Origin: Marvinbryantia sp.
Lineage (GTDB): Bacteria > Bacillota > Clostridia > Lachnospirales > Lachnospiraceae
Assembly: GCA_016297895.1 (NCBI GenBank)
Contig: JAEDFS010000003.1
Coordinates: forward strand, 37,758-101,757
Direction: 5' to 3'
DNA length: 64,000 nucleotides
Shown: piece by piece, positions 25,664 through 33,797 of the stretch
Numbering within the stretch: the stretch's first letter is position 1
Layout of the letters: every line of letters starts with the position of its first letter
Made by a program: the position numbers and the translations under genes
Notes under the pieces: generated by a model
The model's database searches: none
Seen by the model: the letters and a program-made list of their open reading frames with translations, nothing else
Told to the model about the DNA's origin: nothing

Positions 25664-26146
25664 TCATTTTCCGCTGTAATATGCATAAGAGATATCCTGC
25701 CGCTCGACAAGAATGGAATTCTGATTCAGGGCAGTAAGTACTTCATTCATGATGGAAACCACGTCCGTTTCTTCTGCGTTGCTAAAAGTATAAACAAGCG
25801 ATTTCTCTTCTGCCAAAGTACCCGTTTCGTCAACCCATCCGCCGTTTGCCTCCATTACGGTATATCCATCTACGTATTTCGTGCATATCCCATTTACCAT
25901 CTCCTTTGCTTCCTCGGCAGAGATGAGCTGAGAATAGGTATCCTTATCGTTCAGTCCTATGTGCAGCACATATTTGCCGTTTTCGGAATCGTGATAGTTG
26001 AGAACAGTCCCGTTTCCGGAAGCATCTGATTGGAAATAACGGTCGGATGCAAGATAAATGATGATTCCTGACAAAACAATCCCTTCAAGGAGCAGGAGCA
26101 GAACAACAACAATTCTAAATTTTGATATTTTTGCCGGAGAGTGCAT
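25664..26146 (-). CDS. Membrane-anchored extracytoplasmic protein, unknown
   Basis: 160 residues: short N-terminus, one membrane helix (about 11-33, VVVLLLLLEGIVLSGIIIYLA), then an acidic extracellular domain (GWVDETGTLAEEKSLVYTF, SIMNEVLTALNQ). I do not recognise a family. The start at 26146 has GAGG 8 bases upstream; an upstream M adds 27 residues without a site. First gene of the minus-strand operon with the EamA transporter. Confidence 0.65.
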   Translation of the reverse strand: MHSPAKISKFRIVVVLLLLLEGIVLSGIIIYLASDRYFQSDASGNGTVLNYHDSENGKYVLHIGLNDKDTYSQLISAEEAKEMVNGICTKYVDGYTVMEANGGWVDETGTLAEEKSLVYTFSNAEETDVVSIMNEVLTALNQNSILVERQDISYAYYSGK

Positions 26147-26265
26147 AGTATATACCTCGATCACACGCTTTGTTATGATATTTATATACCCAACGGCAAA
26201 TAAAGTCAATTTATCATGGGAGTTCACAGAAAAATACCTTGGCAGAAGAAAAAATTTTTGATAGA

Positions 26266-26291
26266 ATCGTTATAGTTATCAAAATATAACG
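26266..26291 (+). promoter_or_regulatory. ModE-box-like dyad before the FecBCD-type importer
   Basis: CGTTATA (26268-26274) and TATAACG (26285-26291) form a perfect inverted repeat. In my recollection of the Escherichia coli modA operator, CGTTAT and ATAACG are also 12 bases apart; here that spacing is exactly 12. The dyad ends on the ribosome site of the binding-protein gene. An overlapping weaker palindrome TTTGATA / TATCAAA is at 26257-26263 / 26277-26283. ModE itself is not in the window. Confidence 0.55.
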
Positions 26292-26301
26292 GAGGGATAT
26301 T

Positions 26302-27321
26302 ATGAAGCATAAAATCAGTATATTGTTAACAGCGACGGCAGCTTGCAGTCTGATGGCGGGATGTCCGGTTCTGGCAGAAGGGACAGAGCAGAATACACAG
26401 GTCTCTTACCCGGTGACTGTGACAGATCAGCTGGGCAGAGAGGTGACCATTGAAGAAAAACCGGAGACTCTGGTTAGCGGATATTATATTTCCACCAGCC
26501 TTCTGATCGCACTGGATCAGGAAGACAACCTGGTGGGTGTGGAAGCAAAAGCAGACAAGCGTGCCATCTATCAGCTGGCAGCGCCGGAGCTGACAAAACT
26601 TCCCAGCGTAGGAACAGCCAAAGAATTCGACCTGGAGGGCTGTGCGGCTCTGGAACCGGATCTTGTGATCCTTCCGGCAAAATTAAAGGATACCATTCCG
26701 ACTCTGGAGGAACTGGGCATGACAGTACTGGCAGTAAAGCCGGAGAATCAGGAGCTTCTGGAGGAAATGATCACGCTTCTTGGAACTGCTACGGATACCA
26801 TGGATCGAGCTGAGAGTCTGTTAAGCTTTTATGATACACAGGAAGCTGTCCTGGAAGAGGCATTAAAAGATGTGGAAAAACCGGTTGTATATCTGGGAGG
26901 CAACAGTGCCCTGCTGTCCACAGCAGGTCCGGCGATGTATCAGAACAGCCAGATCGTCAACGCCGGCGGAGTCAATGCAGCGGAAGAGCTGACGGATGAT
27001 TACTGGGCTGAGATCTCCTACGAGCAGCTTCTGGCATGGAATCCGGAGTATATGATTCTGGCAGCAGATGCGGAGTATACTGCAGAGGATGTGTTGGCAG
27101 ATGAAAACCTGGCAGACTGTGCGGCAGTACAGAATCAGCAGGTATATCAGATGCCGGGCAGCGTGGAAGCCTGGGATTCTCCTGTTCCCGGAAGTATTCT
27201 GGGAAGTCTGTGGATGGCATCGGTACTTCATCCCCAGGAATATCCGGCAGAACAGTGGCAGCAGGCAGTGACGGAATTCTATGAAACATTTTATAAGTTC
27301 ACACCGGAAATGGCATCATAA
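26302..27321 (+). CDS. ABC transporter substrate-binding protein (FecB/BtuF-like lipoprotein)
   Basis: 339 residues. The signal SILLTATAACSLMAGC supplies a lipobox with Cys21. Two lobes follow, joined by a long helix (typical class III fold): TDQLGREVTIEEKPETLVSG, then VEAKADKRAIYQLAAPEL, VILPAKLKDTIP and NAGGVNAAEELTDDYW, with AEISYEQLLAWNPEYMILA near the end. The fold carries siderophores, haem, cobamide or molybdate/tungstate. The ModE-like dyad upstream and the neighbouring Mo enzyme favour molybdate/tungstate; this is inference. Confidence 0.85.
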   Translation: MKHKISILLTATAACSLMAGCPVLAEGTEQNTQVSYPVTVTDQLGREVTIEEKPETLVSGYYISTSLLIALDQEDNLVGVEAKADKRAIYQLAAPELTKLPSVGTAKEFDLEGCAALEPDLVILPAKLKDTIPTLEELGMTVLAVKPENQELLEEMITLLGTATDTMDRAESLLSFYDTQEAVLEEALKDVEKPVVYLGGNSALLSTAGPAMYQNSQIVNAGGVNAAEELTDDYWAEISYEQLLAWNPEYMILAADAEYTAEDVLADENLADCAAVQNQQVYQMPGSVEAWDSPVPGSILGSLWMASVLHPQEYPAEQWQQAVTEFYETFYKFTPEMAS

Positions 27322-27345
27322 GAGGTGCATGGAAAGGAAGAACAG

Positions 27346-28326
27346 ATGAAGGAAAAATCTGTGACCGGTAAAATACTGACGTTTGTCTGTGTTTTACTGA
27401 TCGTGGAATTTGTATGCTCGCTCTGTCTGGGAAAATATCCTCTGACAGCAGAAAAACTGCTGTCGGGGGATGCCCGGGCAGTGCGGGTTTTTTGGACTTT
27501 ACGGCTTCCGAGAACCTGCATGGCTGTCCTTGGAGGATTTGGGCTGGGAGCGGCAGGAATGGTCTATCAGACGGTTTTTCGAAATCCTCTGGCATCTCCG
27601 GACATCATCGGAGTTTCTTCGGGAGCCAGTGCAGGAGCAGCATTTGCGATCCTGTTTATTTCCGCTGCTGCTGTGCCCGTGACGATTTCGGCATTTGCAG
27701 GAGGGCTGCTGGCTGTGGTTCTGGCGCTGTGTCTTGCGTCCCTTGCGCCGAAAAGCGGGAAGGCATCTGTGGTTCTGGCGGGCATCACCGTGCAGGCTCT
27801 GGCACAGACCCTTTTGATGATACTGAAGCTGACGGCGGATCCGGAGAAGGAGCTGGCGTCTATTGAGTACTGGATCATGGGAAGCTTAAGCGGGGTGACT
27901 ATGTCAAAGCTGCCGGCTTCTGCGGTCATCTGCATTGCCGGCACTGTGCTTCTTTTTGTCTTGTACCGGCAGATCCTGATCCTGTCGGTTGAGGAAGAGG
28001 AAGCAAGGATGCTGGGGGTTTTGGTGGGAAAGATGCGTCTTCTGGTGCTGCTTCTGGCGACCCTGACGGTGGCTTCGGTGATCAGTGTGACCGGCCTTAT
28101 TGCGTTTATTGGTCTGCTGGCCCCGCATATAGCCAGGATGGTGCTGAAAACAAATAACAGCGCCGTATTCTGCCTCTCCGGGATCGTGGGAGGGCTTTTG
28201 CTTTGTGCGGCAGACATGCTGGCTCGAAGTGTCTACCCGGGAGAACTGCCGGTGAGTGTCTTTACCTCTCTGCTGGGAGCGCCGTTTTTGATTTATCTGA
28301 TGCTGAGAAGGGAGGAACGGACATGA
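27346..28326 (+). CDS. FecCD-family ABC transporter permease
   Basis: 326 residues, about ten membrane helices. Signatures: FWTLRLPRTCMAVLGGFGLG, GMVYQTVFRNPLASPDIIGVSSGAS, and the late FIGLLAPHIARMVL coupling segment, all diagnostic of BtuC/FecC/FhuB/MolB permeases. AAAGGAAG stands 5 bases before the ATG chosen. It overlaps the ATPase gene by 4 bases. It presumably forms a homodimer, as only one permease gene is present. Confidence 0.9.
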   Translation: MKEKSVTGKILTFVCVLLIVEFVCSLCLGKYPLTAEKLLSGDARAVRVFWTLRLPRTCMAVLGGFGLGAAGMVYQTVFRNPLASPDIIGVSSGASAGAAFAILFISAAAVPVTISAFAGGLLAVVLALCLASLAPKSGKASVVLAGITVQALAQTLLMILKLTADPEKELASIEYWIMGSLSGVTMSKLPASAVICIAGTVLLFVLYRQILILSVEEEEARMLGVLVGKMRLLVLLLATLTVASVISVTGLIAFIGLLAPHIARMVLKTNNSAVFCLSGIVGGLLLCAADMLARSVYPGELPVSVFTSLLGAPFLIYLMLRREERT

Positions 28327-29663
28327 CGGGAGAATCGTGGCTGCGGGTGGAAGGACTGACTGCCGGATACGGAAAAAGACGGATTCTGCAGGGCGTTTCT
28401 TTTTCACTGGACAAGGGCACGCTGACCGGGCTGCTGGGCGGAAACGGATGCGGCAAGACGACCCTGTTGAGAACGGTCTGCCAGCAGATCCCCCATGAGG
28501 GAAGCTGTTATCTTGGAAAACTCCGGCTGGAGGAGTGCTCCGCAAGAGAACTTGCCAGACATATCAGTTATATTCCTCAGAGAAGCGGGATCGGGATCTC
28601 ACTCCCGGTTCTGGATGTCGTGCTGATGGGACTGAATCCCTGGCTGGGGCTTCTGGAACGGCCCTCCCGCATGCAGCGTGAAAAAGCCTGCCGGGCTCTT
28701 GAGAAGGTAGGAATGGAAGATCAGAAGGACAGGGATTTTCAGACCTTAAGTGAAGGTCAGAAGCAGCTTGTGCTTCTGGCAAGGACGATCCTGGAGGACA
28801 CCGGGATGCTGATGCTGGACGAGCCGGACAGTGCCCTTGATTTTCCCAACCGTTACCGGATCCTCACGATTCTTAAGAAGATGACGGTGGGACAGGAACG
28901 GGCAGGACTGCTCTGTCTTCATGATCCGGTGCTGGCACTGGAATTCTGTGATCAGCTTCTGCTGATGAAGGATGGAAGGGTACAGTCGGTACTCTGCCCG
29001 GGGCTGGACAGCCTGCAGAAGATGGAGCAGGCTCTTTCAAAACTGTATGGCCCTCTGAGTCTGGTACCGTGTACGGACAGAAACGGAGACCGGCACCTGG
29101 TGCCTCTGTGGGAGCGGAGACCGACGCCGGAATCTGTGCTCAGATCGTTTGAAAAAAGTGGAAAACGCCATCTGTTTCTCACCGGGAAAAAAGGGAGCGG
29201 GAAAACCACGCTGCTTGGGAAGCTGACTGTGCTGCTGGCTGAGAAGGGGATGATGACCGGGGAAAAAGAGGCAGTACTGCCTGGTGTGACCAGTTGGGCG
29301 GTGCCCGGAAAAGAGGTTCTTCTGAAAGAAAACGGTTCCGGAGAAACGGCTGTGATCGGGCGGAGAAGAGAAGAGACATCCCGGGACACAGATTCCTGCG
29401 GCAGGATGGAAATGGTCCGGGAAGGATTTCTGGGCCTGGGAATCGGTGCGATCGATCGGGCGGGAGAAAGTTCGTCCGCCTGGGTGTCCCTGGATGAAAT
29501 TGGATATCTTGAGAGCGGTTGCCCTGAATTTCAGCAGGCGGTGAGAAGATTGTTAGACAGGAAGCGGGTCATTGGGGTGCTGCGTAAACAGGACACAGAG
29601 TTTTTGAACGAGCTTCGAAGCAGGGAGGATGTGTTCTGCTATGACCTGGATGAGAACTGCTGA
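28323..29663 (+). CDS. ABC ATPase fused to a THEP1-like nucleoside triphosphatase
   Basis: 446 residues. Residues 1 to ~255 are a FecE/BtuD-type ATPase: Walker A GGNGCGKTT (about 39-47), Q-loop IPQRSG, signature LSEGQ, Walker B MLMLDEPDSALD, H-loop LHDP. Residues ~280-446 are a second P-loop domain: Walker A TGKKGSGKTTLL, Walker B SLDEIGYLE, and a FQQAVRRLL...VIGVLRKQD pattern matching THEP1/NTPase_1 enzymes. Such single-chain fusions are unusual; the partner NTPase may be regulatory. The ATG at 28323 has GGAGG 7 bases upstream and overlaps the permease stop. Confidence 0.85.
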   Translation: MTGESWLRVEGLTAGYGKRRILQGVSFSLDKGTLTGLLGGNGCGKTTLLRTVCQQIPHEGSCYLGKLRLEECSARELARHISYIPQRSGIGISLPVLDVVLMGLNPWLGLLERPSRMQREKACRALEKVGMEDQKDRDFQTLSEGQKQLVLLARTILEDTGMLMLDEPDSALDFPNRYRILTILKKMTVGQERAGLLCLHDPVLALEFCDQLLLMKDGRVQSVLCPGLDSLQKMEQALSKLYGPLSLVPCTDRNGDRHLVPLWERRPTPESVLRSFEKSGKRHLFLTGKKGSGKTTLLGKLTVLLAEKGMMTGEKEAVLPGVTSWAVPGKEVLLKENGSGETAVIGRRREETSRDTDSCGRMEMVREGFLGLGIGAIDRAGESSSAWVSLDEIGYLESGCPEFQQAVRRLLDRKRVIGVLRKQDTEFLNELRSREDVFCYDLDENC

Positions 29664-29684
29664 AAGTTGTTTTTCTGTCTGGGC

Positions 29685-31088
29685 CTATGCCTCTTCTTTT
29701 TCCTTCGGAAGAAGAATATTCAGCAAAATGGCAACCACGGCAGCCGGAACGATTCCGGATCCGCCGAAGATCAGCTGGATCTGCTGAGGAGCGTTTGCCA
29801 GAATATTGGTATTGGCACCCATGCCGTAGCCCACGCCCAGTGCCACGGATACGATGCTTAAGTTGCGGGCAGTCAGAGGTGTCTTGGTGATCAACTGGAT
29901 TCCGCTGACCACGATAGATGAGAACATCATGACGGCAGCGCCGCCCAGAACAGACTGCGGCATGATGGAGATCAGTGCACCCAGTTTTGGAATCAGGCCG
30001 CAGAGGATCAGAAAGACCGCACCGGTTGCAAGGACAAAACGGTTGACCACTTTGGTCATAGCTACCAGTCCTACATTCTGACTGAAAGAGGTATTGGGAA
30101 GCACACCGAATAATGCGGCAAAGGCGGAGCCGACACCGTCACAGATGACGCCGCCGGATAATTCTTTATCCGTAGCCTCTCTTCCAAGTCCGCCTTCCAT
30201 GACGCCGGAGATATCTCCAACGGTTTCTACGGCGGTCACAATGAACATAATCAGGATCGGAAGGATGGCACGAAGATCAAACACGATCTTTACGGGAAGA
30301 GGTTTGGGAAGTGCAAGCCAGTCTGCCTGTGCTACTTTATCCCAGTTGAGTACCCAGGCTTTGGTATATTCCACGCCGTCCGGTGTGACTCCGGTGGTGG
30401 GAAGAACAAGTCCCATGATAATTGCTGCCAGATATCCGGCAATGATACCCACCAGGATAGAGGAAGAACCTAAGAAGCCCTTTGCGGTATGTTTTACGAC
30501 AAGGATCACGACCAGTACAAAAAGTGCCAGGAGCAGGTTTTCCATGGAACCGAAATCGTTTGCATTATTTCCGCCGCCAAAGGAATTGATTCCCACAGAG
30601 ATCAGTGACAGACCGATGGAAAGTACCACGGTACCTGTTACGATCGGCGGGAAAAATTTTCGCAGAGGTTTCAGGAAAAATCCAAGGATCCCTTCAAAAA
30701 GTCCTCCTATGATCGAGGCACCCATAATGGCACCGTAGGCGAGGACTCCGCCTCCCATGGTAGCCGCAACACTGTTGCAGACTCCGATGAAGCCGGAACT
30801 GGTACCCATAATGATAGGCACATTTCCGCCAACCGGACCGATGGAAAACAACTGGATCAGGGTTACGATTCCGGCCACCAGCATGGCATTCTGAAGCAGG
30901 GAAAGCTGTACCGCAGCAAATTCACTGCCGCTTCCCATGCCGCAGGCACTGGTGATGATCAGAAGCGGGGTCAGGTTACCCACAAACATGGCCAGTACAT
31001 GCTGAAGGCCCAGTGGAATTGCCTGAGAAAGGGGAACTTTCCCGTTCAGCTCATAGGCTGCCGGAGATAATTCTTTGGTGTGTTTCAT
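29685..31088 (-). CDS. NCS2-family nucleobase permease (xanthine/uracil type)
   Basis: 467 residues with about 13-14 membrane helices. N-terminal LSQAIPLGLQHVLAMFVGNLTPLLI is the NCS2 signature. PNTSFSQNVGLVAMTKV contains the substrate-site motif, and the GVGYGMGA segment lies near the end. It is likely a proton-coupled importer of xanthine, uric acid or guanine; the xdh/xpt genes nearby favour xanthine. The start at 31088 follows GAGGAG by 7 bases. Convergent with the ABC-THEP1 gene, with 21 bases between them and no terminator seen there. Confidence 0.88.
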   Translation of the reverse strand: MKHTKELSPAAYELNGKVPLSQAIPLGLQHVLAMFVGNLTPLLIITSACGMGSGSEFAAVQLSLLQNAMLVAGIVTLIQLFSIGPVGGNVPIIMGTSSGFIGVCNSVAATMGGGVLAYGAIMGASIIGGLFEGILGFFLKPLRKFFPPIVTGTVVLSIGLSLISVGINSFGGGNNANDFGSMENLLLALFVLVVILVVKHTAKGFLGSSSILVGIIAGYLAAIIMGLVLPTTGVTPDGVEYTKAWVLNWDKVAQADWLALPKPLPVKIVFDLRAILPILIMFIVTAVETVGDISGVMEGGLGREATDKELSGGVICDGVGSAFAALFGVLPNTSFSQNVGLVAMTKVVNRFVLATGAVFLILCGLIPKLGALISIMPQSVLGGAAVMMFSSIVVSGIQLITKTPLTARNLSIVSVALGVGYGMGANTNILANAPQQIQLIFGGSGIVPAAVVAILLNILLPKEKEEA

Positions 31089-31115
31089 AACATTTCTCCT
31101 CTCAAAATAGATGAT

Positions 31116-31137
31116 GTTGGGGTTAAAATTCCCCAAC
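31116..31137 (-). terminator. Hairpin related to the dispersed repeat, in the leader of the permease gene
   Basis: GTTGGGG / CCCCAAC stem with an A/T loop, flanked by GATG and TAAG as in the 57.4-kb repeat copy. It is a remnant of that repeat or a terminator of the gene at 31188. Confidence 0.5.
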
Positions 31138-31160
31138 TAAGGTTTTGACTTTATAGTGAA

Positions 31161-31183
31161 GTGCCCCGCAGATTGCGGGACAC
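31161..31183 (-). terminator. Hairpin just after the zinc-ribbon gene
   Basis: GTGCCCCGCA / TGCGGGACAC with a three-base loop, 5 bases beyond the stop at 31188 on the minus strand. The T tract is poor. Confidence 0.55.
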
Positions 31184-31187
31184 TGCG

Positions 31188-31781
31188 CTATACATTCAGA
31201 TAACTGCCGCAGTACGGGCATTTGCTTACATATCCTCTGGCTGCCTGGAAGGTGCTGCCGCAGTTGGGGCAGTTGACTGCCGTCAGAGTCAGCTTTTCCG
31301 GTTCCACCGGTTTGTTGTCCATCAGTTCTTCTTCGCCTTTTAACATTTCGTTTCTGACAGACTTCGGATCCCAGTTATATTTTCCGTTATATTCATAGAG
31401 ATCCAGAGTCATGCCGATGGCATACTGACTGGAGCCCTTTGGAAACTGGGTGGGGATGATGGCTTCTTTTTCCATATGATTTCGGTCAAAATAGTGGACC
31501 TTGACATTCACCGGATAGCTTCCGTTGACAAGAACGGAACGGTCTTCCACATAGCCGTATATTTTTCCGGCATATTTGGTACCTTTTTTCAGGATATCTT
31601 TTTTCCTTTTCCGGAAAACAAATACGGCAGTCAGAAAACAGGCGCCGATGACTACAAAGAGCATCGGAATCAGGGACATCACCGAAAAGCCGGAAACTGC
31701 GGAAAAGATGATCGTAATGGTAAGACCGATCAGTGTGAATGAGGCACCGATAATTGCCAGGATCATGAAAACGGCATTCAT
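31188..31781 (-). CDS. Membrane protein with C-terminal zinc ribbon (DUF3592-like)
   Basis: 197 residues. Two N-terminal membrane helices (about 3-27 and 33-56) precede a basic stretch (FRKRKKDILKK). A DUF3592-like beta domain follows (GKIYGYVEDRS, VNVKVHYFD, YAIGMTLDLYEY). The C-terminal zinc ribbon has CPNCG and CPYCG. Function is unknown; such proteins often handle envelope or membrane-protein quality control, which I cannot confirm. Single gene between the nucleobase permease and a pseudogene. Confidence 0.78.
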   Translation of the reverse strand: MNAVFMILAIIGASFTLIGLTITIIFSAVSGFSVMSLIPMLFVVIGACFLTAVFVFRKRKKDILKKGTKYAGKIYGYVEDRSVLVNGSYPVNVKVHYFDRNHMEKEAIIPTQFPKGSSQYAIGMTLDLYEYNGKYNWDPKSVRNEMLKGEEELMDNKPVEPEKLTLTAVNCPNCGSTFQAARGYVSKCPYCGSYLNV

Positions 31782-31861
31782 AACTGTACTCCTTTAAAAA
31801 AATTTGTCCGATTTTGGGCGTTTTTATCATAGCATGATTTCAGGCGGGGTGCAACCGGGGA

Positions 31862-32345
31862 ATGCCTGTCGGTTTTCAGAAATTGGGAATCGATCTGACG
31901 GAGAAAGACAGATTGAGGCTGGAAGTGATGAATAAAAAATATTATGACACACACAGGGGAAAGAAGATTTTGTCTTTCGAAGAAAAAACATATGTTTGTG
32001 ATCTGGGTTTTTTTTCATATTAAAAAGAATAGAGTAAAGGATGAATATAATTATATCATTGAGACTCTGTGCTATAATGAATTGATCTCCAGGGGATATC
32101 AGGTATATATAGGAAAAACTCATAAAGGGGAAATAGATTTTATTGCCACCCGGGGCAGCGAAAAAATTTATGTGCAGGCGGCATACCTTCTGGCAGATGA
32201 GACTGTGGCGGAACGTGAATTTGGAGCGTATAGAAATGTTCAGGATCATTATCCCAAATATGTGGTTTCCATGGATAAAATGACAGTTTCAAGAGATGGT
32301 ATTACTCATATGAACCTGATAGATTTTTGTTTAAAGGGTATTTAG
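31862..32345 (+). pseudogene. Remnant of a DUF4143-type AAA ATPase, truncated and frameshifted
   Basis: The C-terminal ~105 residues are intact (NRVKDEYNYIIETLCYNELI, GYQVYIGKTHKGEIDFIA, KYVVSMDKMTVSRDGITHMNLIDF), matching the DUF4143 end of archaeal-type ATP-binding proteins. The part before it, with FEEKTYVCDLGFF, lies in another frame; the two frames meet at a run of eight T just before 32020. The N-terminal AAA+ ATPase domain and the start are missing. Loss of one T in the run would explain the frameshift, but the missing front half means it is dead anyway. Confidence 0.75.
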
Positions 32346-32375
32346 TCTGTCATCTCAGTACAAAGCCCCCAGGGC

Positions 32376-32404
32376 AAGAATGTGCCGAGGCACATTCTTA
32401 TTTT
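32376..32404. terminator. Bidirectional terminator
   Basis: 11-base stem AAGAATGTGCC / GGCACATTCTT with a tight loop, followed by ATTTTAT. Lies between the pseudogene and the convergent aldehyde dehydrogenase gene. Confidence 0.85.
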
Positions 32405-32417
32405 ATAAGGGCGGAAC

Positions 32418-33797
32418 TCATTTCAGAAACATCCGGATCAGTTTGTCATAGATTTTCCGGTAGGGCTGATAACGCATGGGAAGATCGATCCAGGTTTTTT
32501 TATCCACAATGCTCTTATAATGGGAGAAGGTGTCAAAGCCTGCTTTTCCGTGATAGGATCCCATACCGCTTTCCCCGAAACCTCCGAAGCCCATATGGCT
32601 GGTAGCCAGGTGGATGATCACATCATTGACACAGCCGCCGCCGAAGCCGCACCGGGAGGTGACGTTTTCAATGGAAGCCTTGTCGGAAGAAAACAGATAG
32701 AGAGCCAGCGGATGGGGCATGGCGTTGATGTCCTCTATGGCTTTTTCAAGAGAGGGACAGCAAAGCAACGGCAGAACGGGTCCAAAGATCTCTTCCTGCA
32801 TAACCGCATCCTGACAGGTTACCTGATCCAGGATCGTGGGCTCGATTTTCAGGGAAGCTCTGTCGCTTTTGCCTCCGCAGATCACTTTGGCGGGATCGAT
32901 CAGTCCAAGGATCCGGTCAAAATGTTTTTCGTTGATGATCTTTCCGTAGGAAGGATTGGTAAGCGGACTGGCGCCGAACTGTTTCCGGATCTGACGCTGC
33001 AGCTCTTTGATCAGCCGGTCATGGACTGCCGGATCGCAGAGAATGTAATCCGGAGCCACACAGGTCTGACCACAGTTCAGATATTTTCCGAATACAATAC
33101 GTTTTGCAGCCAGTTTGATGTTGGCGGTGGCATCCACGATACAGGGACTTTTTCCGCCCAGCTCCAGGGTCACCGGAGTCAGATGTTCGGCTGCGTTTCT
33201 CATGACCTCTTTTCCCACCGCCTGACTTCCGGTAAAGAAGATATAGTCAAAATGTTCTTTTAACAGACAGGTATTCTCTACTCTTCCTCCGTTGACTACC
33301 GTTACATATTCTGCAGGAAAACACCGGGAGATGATCCGGTGAATCACTTCGCTTGTGCGGGGGGAATAGGCACTTGGTTTTAAGATGGCAGTGTTGCCGG
33401 CTGCTATGGCATCCACCAGGGGTTCCATGGTCAGTAAAAACGGATAATTCCAGGGACTCATGATGAGTACGACTCCGTGGGGAGAAGGCTTTTTGTAGCT
33501 TCTGGAATGAAAATGGGCCAGAGGCGTAAGTGCCGTCTTTTCTCTGGCCAGAGCGGGCAGATGTTTGACCATATAGGTGATCTCGCTTAAGGTCATACCT
33601 ACTTCACACATATAGCTTTCGGATCTGCTTTTGCCAAGATCTGCTTTCAGGGCAGCGTAAATCTCTTCTTCGTGCTGCACAATGCATGCCCGAAGCTGTT
33701 TCAGTGCCTGGATACGGTCAGACACGGGCAGCGTTTTCCCTGACCGGAAAAAGGTGCGCTGATTGATAAGAAGCTGATGGATCTCCTGTTCTGTCAT
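32418..33797 (-). CDS. Aldehyde dehydrogenase family protein
   Basis: 459 residues, class-3-like NAD(P)-dependent aldehyde dehydrogenase. Seen: MSPWNYPFLLTMEPLVDAIAAGN, the nucleotide-site FTGSQAVGKEV, the general base Glu in TLELGGKSP and the catalytic Cys in NCGQTCVAPDY. The C-terminal end LPMRYQPYR is typical of fatty-aldehyde-type enzymes. The start overlaps the alcohol dehydrogenase stop by 4 bases, so the two enzymes are made together and probably interconvert an alcohol, aldehyde and acid. Confidence 0.92.
   Translation of the reverse strand: MTEQEIHQLLINQRTFFRSGKTLPVSDRIQALKQLRACIVQHEEEIYAALKADLGKSRSESYMCEVGMTLSEITYMVKHLPALAREKTALTPLAHFHSRSYKKPSPHGVVLIMSPWNYPFLLTMEPLVDAIAAGNTAILKPSAYSPRTSEVIHRIISRCFPAEYVTVVNGGRVENTCLLKEHFDYIFFTGSQAVGKEVMRNAAEHLTPVTLELGGKSPCIVDATANIKLAAKRIVFGKYLNCGQTCVAPDYILCDPAVHDRLIKELQRQIRKQFGASPLTNPSYGKIINEKHFDRILGLIDPAKVICGGKSDRASLKIEPTILDQVTCQDAVMQEEIFGPVLPLLCCPSLEKAIEDINAMPHPLALYLFSSDKASIENVTSRCGFGGGCVNDVIIHLATSHMGFGGFGESGMGSYHGKAGFDTFSHYKSIVDKKTWIDLPMRYQPYRKIYDKLIRMFLK

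Noticed and set aside
26257..26283. Fur-box reading of the TTTGATA / TATCAAA palindrome
   Set aside because: Fur boxes are compact 7-1-7 dyads; the 13-base gap here does not fit, and the overlapping ModE-like dyad explains the region better.
31827..32249. 140-residue minus-strand frame
   Set aside because: Opposite to the recognisable DUF4143 remnant, so it is a shadow.
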